Shown: in pieces, positions 16,325-24,841 of the stretch
Layout of the letters: each line of letters starts with the position of its first letter
How positions within the stretch are numbered: the stretch's first letter is position 1
From: Streptomyces pilosus
GTDB lineage: Bacteria; Actinomycetota; Actinomycetes; Streptomycetales; Streptomycetaceae
Direction: 5' to 3'
NCBI RefSeq assembly: GCF_014649835.1
Contig: NZ_BMTU01000016.1
Coordinates: 1-64,000 of the forward strand
DNA: 64,000 nucleotides
The notes under the pieces: model-generated
The model's database searches: none
Told to the model about the DNA's origin: nothing
What the model saw: only the letters and a program-made list of their open reading frames with translations
Translations under genes and position numbers: made by a program

Positions 16325-16606
16325 ATGCCAGGACAGGGCAAGAGAAGACGGCGGCAAGAGGCAGGGAGGCAGCGGCTGGCTGCTCGCACCGCGCCGGACG
16401 TCGGACAGTGGGAAGTAGTTCTTGAGACCAAGGACCAGGCACAGTTGCGGGGGCACGTGCGGCGGCTTCGGGCGGAGGGAATCGACGAATCGCTCATCCG
16501 GATTGACACGCTGTGCCGACGTCCAGTGGAGCAGAGCACCTATCGGCTGAGCCGGTTCGCGGACAACATCGCTCGTACGTCGGACCGCGAGGTCTCTGAT
16601 CATTGA
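16325..16606 (+). CDS. Small conserved hypothetical protein
   Basis: The 93-residue frame starts MPGQGKRRRRQEAGRQR at ATG 16325 and continues WEVVLETKDQAQLRGHVRRLRAEGIDESLIRIDTLC. A basic N-terminus followed by 'W.V.FET.D......H...LR..G.D...LR.DT.C' is, as I remember, a recurring small Streptomyces protein of unknown role. A longer GTG start at 16193 is possible but adds unstructured sequence. The stop overlaps a transposase fragment, so the C-terminus may have been altered by insertion. Confidence 0.5.
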   Translation: MPGQGKRRRRQEAGRQRLAARTAPDVGQWEVVLETKDQAQLRGHVRRLRAEGIDESLIRIDTLCRRPVEQSTYRLSRFADNIARTSDREVSDH

Positions 16607-16722
16607 TCCCGTGGCAGACGGTCTACGAGCGGTTGGCCCGCTGGGGAGCGGACAGGACCTGGGCGACGCTGCTGGATCCGCACTCCGGCCGGGCTGCCGC
16701 CCTGTTCCTCGGGGCGGACTGA
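16603..16722 (+). pseudogene. Remnant of an IS5-family transposase
   Basis: A 39-codon frame beginning at TTG reads IPWQTVYERLARWGADRTWATLLD. This matches the N-terminal 'PWRTVY.RF.RW..DGTW..LL' segment of IS5/IS402-type transposases. It lacks everything on both sides, including the DDE catalytic residues, so it is a dead fragment. Confidence 0.45.
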
Positions 16723-16761
16723 TCGCATGACCGTGTCGAAGGTGCCCATATAGGCGGAATG

Positions 16762-16780
16762 TATACCTGGCGGGGGTAGG
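16762..16780. promoter_or_regulatory. Possible copper-responsive (CsoR-type) operator upstream of the multicopper oxidase
   Basis: TACC...GGTA half sites (16764-16767 and 16775-16778) flank a C/G-rich core, like the TACCC-GGGTA dyads bound by CsoR repressors. The site sits in a 359-base space (16723-17081) before the copper oxidase; a 32-codon frame at 16789 in that space looks non-functional. The match is short, so this is only a candidate. Confidence 0.35.
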
Positions 16781-17081
16781 GTGCTCACATGGTGACTGAC
16801 CCGAGGGCCGGATGCGGGCGCGGCCTGCCCGGACAGCAGGTGCCGTCCGGTGCCCTGCCGCTCGGGATATCCGCACGGCCGTACTGAGCTGCGTACCGGG
16901 GATCAGCGAGGGACGCTCGCCGATCCCCTCAACAGTCGGTCCCGCCGCCCACCGGATGTGCTCACCACCCCGTCGGCGCCTCGTGAGGAAAAGCCCCTCC
17001 GGCCGTCCGGTCCTGTCCGGGCGGTGGTGGCAGACCCACGCCTTCACCTGCCATCTCCCGACCAGCGAGGTACACCCAGTC

Positions 17082-18737
17082 ATGCGCACGGACCGCACCA
17101 GTCAGACCTCTCCCACACGTCGCGCCGTACTCGGAGCCGGTATCGCGGCCGCGGGTTCCGGGCTGCTGGCCGCCTGCTCCCCTGCCGGCTCGCGCGACGG
17201 TGGCCATCCGGGCGCGCCCGGGCCGGCCGGATCCGCTGCGAACGGCAGAGAGGCCGGCGGGGCACATCCGGCCCCTGCCGAACCGCTCCGTAAGCACACC
17301 TTGAGGGCCACCGCGTCGCCGGTCGAGTTGGGCGCCGGACGTACCTTCAGGTCCTGGACGTACGAGGGGTTGCTGCCGGGCCGGGAGGTGCGGGTCACCG
17401 CGGGTGACACTGTGGCCATGACGCTGGCCAACCACCTGCCGGAGGCGACGACCGTGCACTGGCACGGTATTGCGCTGCGCAACGACATGGACGGTGTCCC
17501 CGGTGTGACGCAGCGGCCGGTCGAACCCGGTGAGACGTTCGACTACCGCTTCACCGCGACGCATCCCGGCACCTACTGGTTCCACCCCCACATGGGGGTG
17601 CAGGTCGACCGTGGCCTGTACGCGCCACTCATCGTCGACGACCCGAAGGAGCCACTCGGGTACGACCACGAGTGGATCGTCGTACTGGACGACTGGATCG
17701 ACGGAGTGGACGGCTCCACCCCCGACGACGTCCTCTACCAGCTCCGTAAGGGCAAGCCCCCGGTAGGACACGGCAACAGGCCGGAGGGACCCGTCGGAGC
17801 CGGTGGCGGGGCGTTGGCGGACGACGCGCCCGGGGGAGCGGACGACGGGAAGGGCTCCGGGCGGGCACCCTCGCCGTCGCCGTACCGACGGAAAGGACCG
17901 AAGCGACTGACGTCGGGAGCCACCAGCAAACTGCTGGGCGGTCACGCCGGACACATCGCCTACCCCTACTACCTGATCAACGGGCGCACGGCGGACGACC
18001 CCACGCAGTTCACGGCCAAGCCCGGCGACCGGATCAGGCTGCGCATCATCAACGCGGGCGGGGAATCACCCTTCCGGGTGGCGCTCGGCGGACACCGGAT
18101 GACCGTCACCCACAGCGACGGCTTTCCCGTGCAGCCGTTCAAGACGGACGCGCTGGTCATCGGTATGGCCGAGCGGTACGACGTGCTGATCACCGCGCAG
18201 TCCGGGGTCTTCCCGCTCGTCGCGCTCGCCGAGGGGAAGGAGGGCCGGGCCATGGCCGTCCTGCGTACGGGCGCCGGAGCGGTCCCCAAGCCGTCCGCGC
18301 ACCCCGCGGAACTGGACCGTGAGGTACTGGTGTCCGCCCGCCGGCTCAGGCCGGATGAGTCGGTGGCGATGTCCCGCCGCGGGTACGACCGGCTGCTCAG
18401 GGTCAAGCTGACCGGTGGCATGAAGGAGTACGACTGGGGAATCGACCACGCACCCTACAACCCGGACACGCTCCACAAGGTCGAACAGGGCGAGCGGGTG
18501 CGGCTGGTGGTCATCAACGCCACCCACATGTGGCACCCCGTGCATCTGCACGGCCACACGTTCTCCCTCGCCGGCGTGGACTCGAACGGTGCCCGCAAGG
18601 ACACGTCGATCGTGCTGCCGCACAACAAGCTGGTGGCGGACTTCGACGCGGACAACCCCGGACTGTGGATGCTCCACTGCCACAACATCTACCACTCCGA
18701 GTCCGGGATGATGACGACCCTTGCCTACCACGGGTAG
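17082..18737 (+). CDS. Multicopper oxidase, Tat-exported lipoprotein
   Basis: The 551-residue protein has a Tat-type signal (SPTRRAVLGAGIAAAGSGLLAAC) with lipobox LAAC, so it should be anchored outside the membrane. Copper ligand motifs are present: HWHG (near 126), WFHPHMG (near 166), HPVHLHGH (near 487) and HCHNIYH (near 530) with the type-1 copper Met downstream. These enzymes oxidise Cu(I), phenols or metals with O2. Between the first and second cupredoxin domains, about residues 222-285 are a Gly/Pro/charged low-complexity insert not typical of the family. ATG at 17082 gives the correct export signal; the upstream open frame is non-coding. A CsoR-like site lies about 300 bases upstream. 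Confidence 0.93.
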   Translation: MRTDRTSQTSPTRRAVLGAGIAAAGSGLLAACSPAGSRDGGHPGAPGPAGSAANGREAGGAHPAPAEPLRKHTLRATASPVELGAGRTFRSWTYEGLLPGREVRVTAGDTVAMTLANHLPEATTVHWHGIALRNDMDGVPGVTQRPVEPGETFDYRFTATHPGTYWFHPHMGVQVDRGLYAPLIVDDPKEPLGYDHEWIVVLDDWIDGVDGSTPDDVLYQLRKGKPPVGHGNRPEGPVGAGGGALADDAPGGADDGKGSGRAPSPSPYRRKGPKRLTSGATSKLLGGHAGHIAYPYYLINGRTADDPTQFTAKPGDRIRLRIINAGGESPFRVALGGHRMTVTHSDGFPVQPFKTDALVIGMAERYDVLITAQSGVFPLVALAEGKEGRAMAVLRTGAGAVPKPSAHPAELDREVLVSARRLRPDESVAMSRRGYDRLLRVKLTGGMKEYDWGIDHAPYNPDTLHKVEQGERVRLVVINATHMWHPVHLHGHTFSLAGVDSNGARKDTSIVLPHNKLVADFDADNPGLWMLHCHNIYHSESGMMTTLAYHG

Positions 18738-18952
18738 GAAGCCCCTGCTTCGAGCGGCGAACTGAGCGCCCTGCTGGTGCCACATCAGCGGATCCCGTTC
18801 CGTGGTGATGTGACGCACCGTCCCGATGCTGGACCGGACGGCGCGGTGCTCGCCAGGCTGACTGGGGGAGGGGCAGAGCGAGTATGCGCGGAACGAACAC
18901 GGCGCCGACGAACCCCCTGGCAAGGTCGGCGCCAGGGCGAATGCCGCCCGGA

Positions 18953-19414
18953 TCAGATGACCGACCGGCGATAGACCTGCCGTGAACCACCCTCCGGGCC
19001 TGGATCAGTGGCCTCGGCCGGGGTGAAACCGAGACGTTCGTAGAAGGCGCGTGCACCGCTGGCAACGGCACCCGGGTGGTCGGCCCCGAAGGTGACCACC
19101 TCAATGCTCCCGGGGCCAAGCACGAACCTGCGTACGGCGTCAGCCATCAGCGCCCCACCGACGCCCTGCCCGCGTGCCTTCTCCGAGACGACGAGCCAAT
19201 GGACGTGATACACCGGGGGCTTCGCACCGAAGAGCAGGCCGCCGAGGAGATCCGATCCCGAAACGGCGACGAGCGCCGTGGACCGGCGAATGTGCTGATC
19301 GACGGCGCCATGGAAACCGGGATCCTCGACCATCGGGCCGAACCAGTGCTCGACCTGCGCTGCCAAGCCGAGGAAAGCTGGGAAATCTTGCTCTCGCGCG
19401 AGTCTGACGATCAC
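18953..19414 (-). CDS. GNAT-family N-acetyltransferase
   Basis: The 153-residue protein has the GNAT core: HVHWLVVSEKARGQGVGGALMADAVRRF, with the acetyl-CoA loop RGQGVG (about 91-96), and the ARAFYERLGFTPAEA motif near residue 125. I chose GTG at 19412-19414 (VIVRLAREQDFPAFL) because the longer frame has no family content. The substrate is unknown. It is not close to the bleomycin N-acetyltransferase that I remember and lies outside the cluster. Confidence 0.85.
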   Translation of the reverse strand: MIVRLAREQDFPAFLGLAAQVEHWFGPMVEDPGFHGAVDQHIRRSTALVAVSGSDLLGGLLFGAKPPVYHVHWLVVSEKARGQGVGGALMADAVRRFVLGPGSIEVVTFGADHPGAVASGARAFYERLGFTPAEATDPGPEGGSRQVYRRSVI

Positions 19415-19593
19415 CCGAGCAGTCTGACAGACGAGGCGAACCTTGTTTGCACTCTCCCTCGGCGAGCAGCACGCCGGGTGCGGAGCTCCGCACCCGCCCC
19501 GGTGAAGACCTCTGTCCGACCCGCCCGGGCCGGCCACTGAGTCGCGCCTGCCCCCACTGGGGCTAGTGCCGCACCAGGCGACGTTCACCTTGT

Positions 19594-20046
19594 CTATGTC
19601 TCACGGGGCCAGCCCGCGCCAAGTGGCTCGGCCTCCCCGGCGTCGAGCTGGTGGTCGGCCCAGACATAGCTTTCGGGAAGCAGATCCGTGATGGAGACGG
19701 TCCGGAGCCGCTCGCCTGTCCCGACGATGACGTGCAGGCTCGGGAAGTAGTCGAGAAGGACCTGGCGGCACCGTCCGCACGGGGGTATGACCCCTCGGTC
19801 GCGATCGCCCACGGCCACGATCGTGTCCAGTTCGTAGGCGCCCTGGGCGGCTGCGGTGCCGAGGAGAACCAGTTCTGCGCAGGGGCCGCCGGTGAAGTGG
19901 TAGGCGTTCAGGGCGGTGACAATCCGGTCGTCCTGGACACGGGCCGCGGCCGCCATGGTGTGGTTGTCGCCCCGGCAGCGCGTGCGTGCGACGCGGGCTG
20001 CGGCCTCGACGAGTTCGTAGTCGACGTCATGGGTCTGCGTGGTCAT
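19594..20046 (-). CDS. Cytidine deaminase-superfamily enzyme, blasticidin-S-deaminase-like
   Basis: The 150-residue protein has the zinc motifs GGPCAELVLLGTAAA (Cys56, catalytic Glu58) and PPCGRCRQVLLD (Cys90, Cys93). The strings NAYHFTGGPCAEL, GVIPPCGRCRQVLLD and LLPESYVW closely follow the blasticidin S deaminase (BSD) that I remember from Aspergillus terreus, more than housekeeping Cdd. It probably deaminates a free or modified cytosine nucleoside, and may confer resistance to a cytosine-nucleoside antibiotic. GGAG precedes the ATG. It is 2.3 kb outside the NRPS cluster, so membership there is uncertain. Confidence 0.85.
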   Translation of the reverse strand: MTTQTHDVDYELVEAAARVARTRCRGDNHTMAAAARVQDDRIVTALNAYHFTGGPCAELVLLGTAAAQGAYELDTIVAVGDRDRGVIPPCGRCRQVLLDYFPSLHVIVGTGERLRTVSITDLLPESYVWADHQLDAGEAEPLGAGWPRET

Positions 20047-20067
20047 CTTCTCCGCCTTTGTGGGGTG

Positions 20068-20190
20068 TCAGGCGACGTTGACCCGCGTGACGACGGTGCG
20101 CAAGCGAATATCGGCGGCGTGCTTGTTCCGCCAGATGATGTAGCGGCGGATCGTGCTGCCCGGCTCTTTGTGCTCGGCATGGTCGATGCA
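20068..20190 (-). pseudogene. C-terminal fragment of an IS630-type transposase
   Basis: The last 40 codons before a stop at 20068-20070 read IRRYIIWRNKHAADIRLRTVV and end RVNVA. This is the typical C-terminal tail of Streptomyces IS630-like transposases ('Y..WRN.H..D..LR.VV.RANVA'). Upstream sequence in the frame does not look like the DDE domain. It ends 21 bases before the deaminase start. Confidence 0.45.
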
Positions 20191-20478
20191 GAACTTGTCG
20201 CGGGCAGGCGGGCAGGCGGGTAGGGGCGGGTACCAGCGCATCCGGCCGGGCTCCATAGCGGTGCGGCGGTGCCGGCCGGCGGGTTGGGTCCCGTACGGAT
20301 ACAGCCGCGCCTGCTCGATCTGCTTCACCGCCGACCGCTCACTGCTCGCGGTGGTGCGGTCGGCTTCCATGACCGCGTGCGGCTTGCGCTGCTTCTTCGC
20401 CGGTGCGGTTGCACCTTCCGTAACGGCATGTGGTCCGGTGGACCTAGGCCCCGATGCCTTGAGGAAAGGTCCCTGCTC

Positions 20479-21402
20479 ATGCATTCGTCCTTCATGCCAC
20501 CCCGGCAGGTCAAGATCGGTGACGCGGCGGCCTTCGTCGGCACCACGCCACGGGCGATTCGCCATTACCACGAGATCGGCCTGCTCCCCGAGCCTGAGCG
20601 GGGCGGCGATGACCGCCGCCGCTACGGGTACGAGGACATGATCCGCTTGCTGTGGATTCGCAAGATGGCCGACGCAGGGATCGCCCTGGACGACATCCGT
20701 GACGCCTTCACCACCGGCACGGCTTCCGCCGGTGCGGACAGCGAACAAGGTATCGCGGGCATCCTGGAGCGGTTGGAGGAAACCCTCGCTGAGCAGGAGA
20801 CCGAAGTGCGGCGGCAACGGACCGCTGTGCAGCGGATGCGCACCGAAGGCAGCCGGATGGGCCTGCTCTCCGACTTCGTCACCCAACGCCTCAAGAGCCT
20901 GCCCGAGGGCTCCCTGCGTCAGCCGGACCTGGACAGTCTGCTGGTCACCGAGCGGATTTTCGGTCCGCTCGGCGCGGCCGTCCAGGCCACCCGCTTCGTC
21001 GTCCTGGCCACGCATCCCACTCTGCGGGAGGAATCCGACCGCATCAATGAGACTGAGGAGGCACTCGACGACAGTGTCGCCGTCGATGATCCACGGGTGG
21101 CTCAAGTGGCTTTCGAGCGACACGCCTTCGAAGGCGCCCTGCAGGCCGTCATCGAGGAGTCCGGCCTGGATGAGGATGACGATGCCCTCTTCGACGCCTG
21201 GGACACTCTGCACCCTGCCACCGCCGATGACGGCGAGGGCGAGGCCGACCTCGGCTCCGGCAGGCGGGAGACTGACTCCTTGAGCGTGGTCCAAGCCACC
21301 GGCAAGATGCCCTACGACTTCTCCCCGGCCCGCCTGCGCTGTATGGAACTGGCCGAAGAATTGTCCGCCCAGGACTCACCCGCTGCCCAGAAAACGGCCT
21401 AG
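20479..21402 (+). CDS. MerR-family regulator with long C-terminal effector region
   Basis: The 307-residue protein has an N-terminal MerR winged helix (VKIGDAAAFVGTTPRAIRHYHEIGLLPEPERGGDDRRRYGYEDMIRLLWI, about 11-60), a coiled-coil dimerisation helix (GIAGILERLEETLAEQETEVRRQRTAVQRMR, about 94-125) and an acidic C-terminal domain of about 170 residues with no metal-binding Cys. It is thus a small-molecule or drug-sensing type rather than a metal sensor. ATG at 20479 has a GAGGAAAGG ribosome site 9 bases upstream. Its target is not evident. Confidence 0.88.
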   Translation: MHSSFMPPRQVKIGDAAAFVGTTPRAIRHYHEIGLLPEPERGGDDRRRYGYEDMIRLLWIRKMADAGIALDDIRDAFTTGTASAGADSEQGIAGILERLEETLAEQETEVRRQRTAVQRMRTEGSRMGLLSDFVTQRLKSLPEGSLRQPDLDSLLVTERIFGPLGAAVQATRFVVLATHPTLREESDRINETEEALDDSVAVDDPRVAQVAFERHAFEGALQAVIEESGLDEDDDALFDAWDTLHPATADDGEGEADLGSGRRETDSLSVVQATGKMPYDFSPARLRCMELAEELSAQDSPAAQKTA

Positions 21403-21514
21403 GGCGGGGCGGTGATGCTCGAGGTGGATGGACGCTGCGAGTGGTGCCTCGCGGGAGTGGCGGCAAGGAACTGCTGGGCGGCCGTGGCCGGAAGTGGCTG
21501 ATTCTGTCCTCGGC

Positions 21515-22015
21515 TCACTGCAAGGATCCTGCGCGGCGCCCCTCGGCGAGCAGCGCTTCCACCAGCCGCGACTTCACGCCGGGTGCCAAGAATGTAAGGG
21601 GTTTGGCGGACCGGTTCCGGTGAATCTCCACGCGGTGCGCTCCCATGTAGAGCTCCACGACCGTTGTCTGCTGGACACCGGTCACGTCGCTCCACCGAAC
21701 GGAATCGATCACCCGGCCGAAGCGGTTGGTCACGGCCACCCCCTCCGCCAGGAGGTAACAGCGGTTCATGCCGAGCCGAGCGGTCAGCAGACGCCACCCG
21801 AACGTCACGGCGTACACCGCGAGCACCACCGCCGTCGTCCAGGCGAGGTTCCCGTCCACCTGGTCGGGGGTGAAGACGGTGAGACCCGCCATGACGACCC
21901 AGGCGATCAGCAGAAACCCTCTGAGTATCTGCAGCAAGGTGCCCGCGAACGGGGTCATGCTGGCGTAGTCCCCTCGGATCGGACCGAGGCCCAGTCCGGA
22001 CACGTGAGTGCGCAC
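21515..22015 (-). CDS. PH-like (bPH2-type) membrane protein
   Basis: The 166-residue protein has two transmembrane helices (about 32-50, LRGFLLIAWVVMAGLTVF; and 60-80, AWTTAVVLAVYAVTFGW) followed by a small beta domain (YLLAEGVAVTNRFGRVIDSVRWSDVTGVQ...VEIHRNRSAKPLTFLAPG) typical of bacterial PH-like membrane proteins. GTG at 22013-22015 has GGGGGA just upstream; ATG at 21956-21958 is an alternative with GGGGA. The function of this widespread actinobacterial family is not known. Confidence 0.7.
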   Translation of the reverse strand: MRTHVSGLGLGPIRGDYASMTPFAGTLLQILRGFLLIAWVVMAGLTVFTPDQVDGNLAWTTAVVLAVYAVTFGWRLLTARLGMNRCYLLAEGVAVTNRFGRVIDSVRWSDVTGVQQTTVVELYMGAHRVEIHRNRSAKPLTFLAPGVKSRLVEALLAEGRRAGSLQ

Positions 22016-22370
22016 GATTCCCCCATCAGCCGGATTCGGTCCGAGCCCTGACGTGCGGTCGGCAAGGCAGGGCATACCCATGAGCAGCAGGGCTCGAACA
22101 GGTAGCAGTCCCCGGTGTGGACCTGAGTGAGGGACCCACAGGGGTGGGCGCCGGTGCCCGGACCCGATACGGCTCTCTCCGCGTTGGACCGGCCGCATCC
22201 ACGGGGTCGAGCCCTCCTGACAGCCGCCTCCGACCCGGGCTACTGGCAGCCGCTCCCCGCCGAGGGCCCCCTCGACGAGCGGCGCGCGGGCACCGTACGG
22301 TCAACGGTGATCACTCCGGGCCGGCCGGGCAGGCAGCCCCGGCCGCTGGGAAGAAGGGCGGAGAGCACCG
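22016..22370. other. Intergenic region before the NRPS/PKS cluster
   Basis: No gene is convincing. One plus-strand frame (from GTG 22127) stays open into the next gene but resembles no family. The region must carry the promoter of the thioesterase gene, whose ribosome site GGAGAG lies at its right end. I could not pick out a reliable promoter. Confidence 0.4.
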
Positions 22371-23123
22371 ATGGAGGGCAAGGACCCCTGGATCAGGCGA
22401 TTGCGCGGTGCTGCGCCGCCTCGCGCACGTGTGCTCTTCTTTCCGCACGCCGGTGGCGCCGCCTCGTTTTACGCGCCGTTCGCGCGGCGGTTCCCGGAGG
22501 GGTATCACGTCGCGGCCGTTCAGTACCCAGGACGGCAGGAGCGCTTCGGCGAACCGTTCGTGGCGACCGTCGAAGAGCTCGCCGACCGGCTGATGCCGTC
22601 CCTGCGGCGATGGGCGGCAGAGCCCGTGCCGCTGGTCCTCGTCGGACACAGCATGGGGGCGTCCGTCGCCTTCGAGTCGATGCTCCGGCTCGTGCGCGAC
22701 CGTTTGACGGCGCACTGCCGCCTGGTCGTTTCTGGCCGGCCCGCCCCGTCGGCATCGAGTGAGACCCCCGCCTTCGACAGCGACCAGGAGATCCTCGACG
22801 ACCTCGCCGATCTCGGCGGTACCGCCCCGGAGATCGTCCGCAACCCGGAGCTCATGGACCTGTTCCTGCCCGTCGTGCGCAACGACTACCGGGCCGTCGC
22901 CCGGTACCGGCCGGTCCCCGATGCCGTGGTGGACGCGCCCGTCCTCTGTCTGACCGGGGACCGGGACCCGCGGGTCACGCCGGAGGAGGCCGCAGCCTGG
23001 AAGAGTCACACCACGGCCGGTTTCCGGCTGAGGATCCTTGCCGGGGGGCACTTCTTCCTGACAGGCCATCCGGACACTGTCGTGCGGCTCGTCGTCGAGT
23101 GCGCCGACGCCGACGGACGATGA
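22371..23123 (+). CDS. Type II thioesterase (NRPS/PKS editing)
   Basis: The 250-residue protein has the type II TE fold: FFPHAGGAASFYAPFARRFPEGYHVAAVQYPGRQERF (about 23-59), nucleophile elbow GHSMGA with Ser94, the catalytic Asp in LTGDRDPRVTPEE (about 200) and His in GGHFFLTGH (about 226). Such free thioesterases remove wrong or stalled acyl groups from carrier proteins. GGAGAG lies a few bases before the ATG. It is the first recognisable cluster gene, and a second alpha/beta hydrolase (28,867) differs by having Cys at the nucleophile. Confidence 0.93.
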   Translation: MEGKDPWIRRLRGAAPPRARVLFFPHAGGAASFYAPFARRFPEGYHVAAVQYPGRQERFGEPFVATVEELADRLMPSLRRWAAEPVPLVLVGHSMGASVAFESMLRLVRDRLTAHCRLVVSGRPAPSASSETPAFDSDQEILDDLADLGGTAPEIVRNPELMDLFLPVVRNDYRAVARYRPVPDAVVDAPVLCLTGDRDPRVTPEEAAAWKSHTTAGFRLRILAGGHFFLTGHPDTVVRLVVECADADGR

Positions 23124-23325
23124 CGAAAGACGCAAAGAACGGCGTTGGTTCTACGACCGCACATGCGCTGAGGGAAGCGTCACGTCAAGGCTGTGGCAGT
23201 CGATATCGTGAGACTGACGCACCATCACGACCAGGGTGCCGGAAGATGCCGCGGGTGGTATTCAGCGGACCGGCGGCGCGGATGTCCTCGGCTCGTCCGC
23301 ACCTTTCACAAGGGAGGATCCAGTC

Positions 23326-23865
23326 ATGGACCCCAGCCTGTCCGTGGACGAAGCGTCCACGCACCAGACCGGTCTCCTTGCGGGACTCGATGTCCTCGTG
23401 GGTGGGCCGATCCAGCACGCCATCCTGGAGAGTGGCTTCGTCGGCCACCTGCGGGACGCGATCACCGCAGCGGTTCACACGGCCACGGAGAACGGCGCGA
23501 ACGTCTTCTCAGCCCACGTCGCCGAGAAGTTCGGAGCTGAGACGGCGTCCTTCACACCGGAGCAGGTGGCCGTCCGTGACTTCCACTGGATGAAGAGGTG
23601 CGACGTCTTCGTGGCCATTCTGCCGGTTCTGGAGGACCAGACCCTGGGGCGCACGGACGGCACCCACGTCGAGCTCGGTTGGGCCACGGCCCTTGAGCGC
23701 CCCGTCGTACTCGTCACCGAGCAGCCCTTCGTCGAGTCAGCGAGCCACCTTCTCAAGGGCCTGCACCGCGTCGGACGCGTCCGGGCGGTCGACTTCGACG
23801 AGTTCAAGGAGAAGCCGAGCCTGCTCGTCGACGCCGTGCTCGCCGTCACCGAGCACCCGGCGTGA
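23326..23865 (+). CDS. Nucleoside 2-deoxyribosyltransferase-fold protein (possible N-glycosidase)
   Basis: The 179-residue protein has the family pattern: LDVLVGGPIQHAI at the N-terminus, VRDFHWMKRCDVFVAILP in the middle and GTHVELGWATALERPVVLVT, where Glu116 matches the catalytic nucleophile. Family members exchange or hydrolyse N-glycosidic bonds of nucleosides; the BlsM and MilB members of nucleoside-antibiotic clusters hydrolyse CMP. AGGGAGG lies 8 bases before ATG 23326, so the longer frame is rejected. It precedes a dihydroorotate-dehydrogenase-like and a creatininase-like gene, which suggests a joint role in nitrogen-heterocycle chemistry. The substrate is unknown. Confidence 0.8.
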   Translation: MDPSLSVDEASTHQTGLLAGLDVLVGGPIQHAILESGFVGHLRDAITAAVHTATENGANVFSAHVAEKFGAETASFTPEQVAVRDFHWMKRCDVFVAILPVLEDQTLGRTDGTHVELGWATALERPVVLVTEQPFVESASHLLKGLHRVGRVRAVDFDEFKEKPSLLVDAVLAVTEHPA

Positions 23866-23947
23866 GGGGGCCGACGCCAGACCTGCACGCCCTCGGCACT
23901 CCTCCCACACGCAGAACATCCGCGCAACCGCTGGACGGAGTCAACCC

Positions 23948-24841
23948 ATGCTCGAAGTGCCCATCCTGGGCCTGTCGCCGGCCAACCCCGTGATCGTCGG
24001 ATCCGGGCTGCTGACGGACCAGGAACGCAACATCCGCCGGCTGCTGGGAAAGGGAGCCGGCGCCGTCGTCACCAAAACCATCCACCCGAGCCCCCCTCAG
24101 GGCCTCGACGAGCGGATCCTGCGCCTGCCGGTGGGGATGCTGAACAGCACCACGTACTCCAAGCGGTCGGTCAACGGCTGGCTGAAGACGCTGCGTTCGT
24201 TCGCCGACGACCGGTTGCCCGTCATCGCCTCCCTGCACGCCGACACGCCGGGCGAACTGGCCATGCTCGCCAAGGACGTCGAGACGACCGGCTGCCAGGC
24301 CCTGGAACTCGGCATCTCGTGCCTCAACGAGGAGGACGGTCTGGAGGACGACAACCCCGACCGGGTCTACGCCTACACTTCCGAGGTCCGCAGCAAGACG
24401 GCGCTGCCCATGTCCGTCAAACTCGCTGTCGGTGAGGGACTGCGGGACCGGGTGCGCGCCGCCATTGCCGGGGGCGCCGACGCCATCACCCTCAGCGACA
24501 CCATCGCCGGCGCGGCCGTGTCCCCGACGACCGGCCGGCTGGAGTTGAACGGTGTGTTCGGCTACTCGGGACCGGGTCTCAAGCCGCTGGTCCTGGCTGC
24601 CATCTGGCAGTTACGGAAGAGCGGCATTGCCCTGCCGGTCATGGGCTGTGGCGGGGTGAGCAGTGGCCGCGACGTGGCCGACTACCTCAGCGTGGGCGCG
24701 AGTGTCGCACAGGTCTACACGGCCCTGCACACCGATATGTACCGGACGCTCGAACGCATTCTGGCGGAGACCCGGGACCTGGTGGGTCCGCAAGCCGCCG
24801 TCCCGGGTTCCACCGAAGAGGCGCAGGAGGCGGCGATATGA
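23948..24841 (+). CDS. Dihydroorotate dehydrogenase-like FMN enzyme
   Basis: The 297-residue TIM-barrel protein shows the DHOD layout: VIVGSGLLTD, then KGAGAVVTKTI, LPVGMLNST, the active-site loop LGISCLNEEDG with catalytic Cys125 (usually NxSCPN), the FMN Lys in MSVKLAVG, GYSGPGLKPLVL and the FMN phosphate loop MGCGGVSSGRDVADYLSVGASVAQVYTAL. The orotate-binding NT motif is altered (TLSDTIAG), so another dihydro-heterocycle is the likely substrate. CGGAG lies 9 bases before ATG 23948. The stop overlaps the creatininase start as ATGA. It has a TTA codon at 24611. In this cluster it may aromatise or reduce a pyrimidine-type ring. Confidence 0.9.
   Translation: MLEVPILGLSPANPVIVGSGLLTDQERNIRRLLGKGAGAVVTKTIHPSPPQGLDERILRLPVGMLNSTTYSKRSVNGWLKTLRSFADDRLPVIASLHADTPGELAMLAKDVETTGCQALELGISCLNEEDGLEDDNPDRVYAYTSEVRSKTALPMSVKLAVGEGLRDRVRAAIAGGADAITLSDTIAGAAVSPTTGRLELNGVFGYSGPGLKPLVLAAIWQLRKSGIALPVMGCGGVSSGRDVADYLSVGASVAQVYTALHTDMYRTLERILAETRDLVGPQAAVPGSTEEAQEAAI

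Noticed and set aside
16812..17081. N-terminal extension of the multicopper oxidase frame
   Set aside because: The Tat lipoprotein signal must be N-terminal, which places the start at ATG 17082.
22127..22762. Plus-strand frame of 211 codons overlapping the first thioesterase
   Set aside because: It has no recognisable domain and most of it is in another frame of the thioesterase gene, which has its own ribosome site and full catalytic triad.
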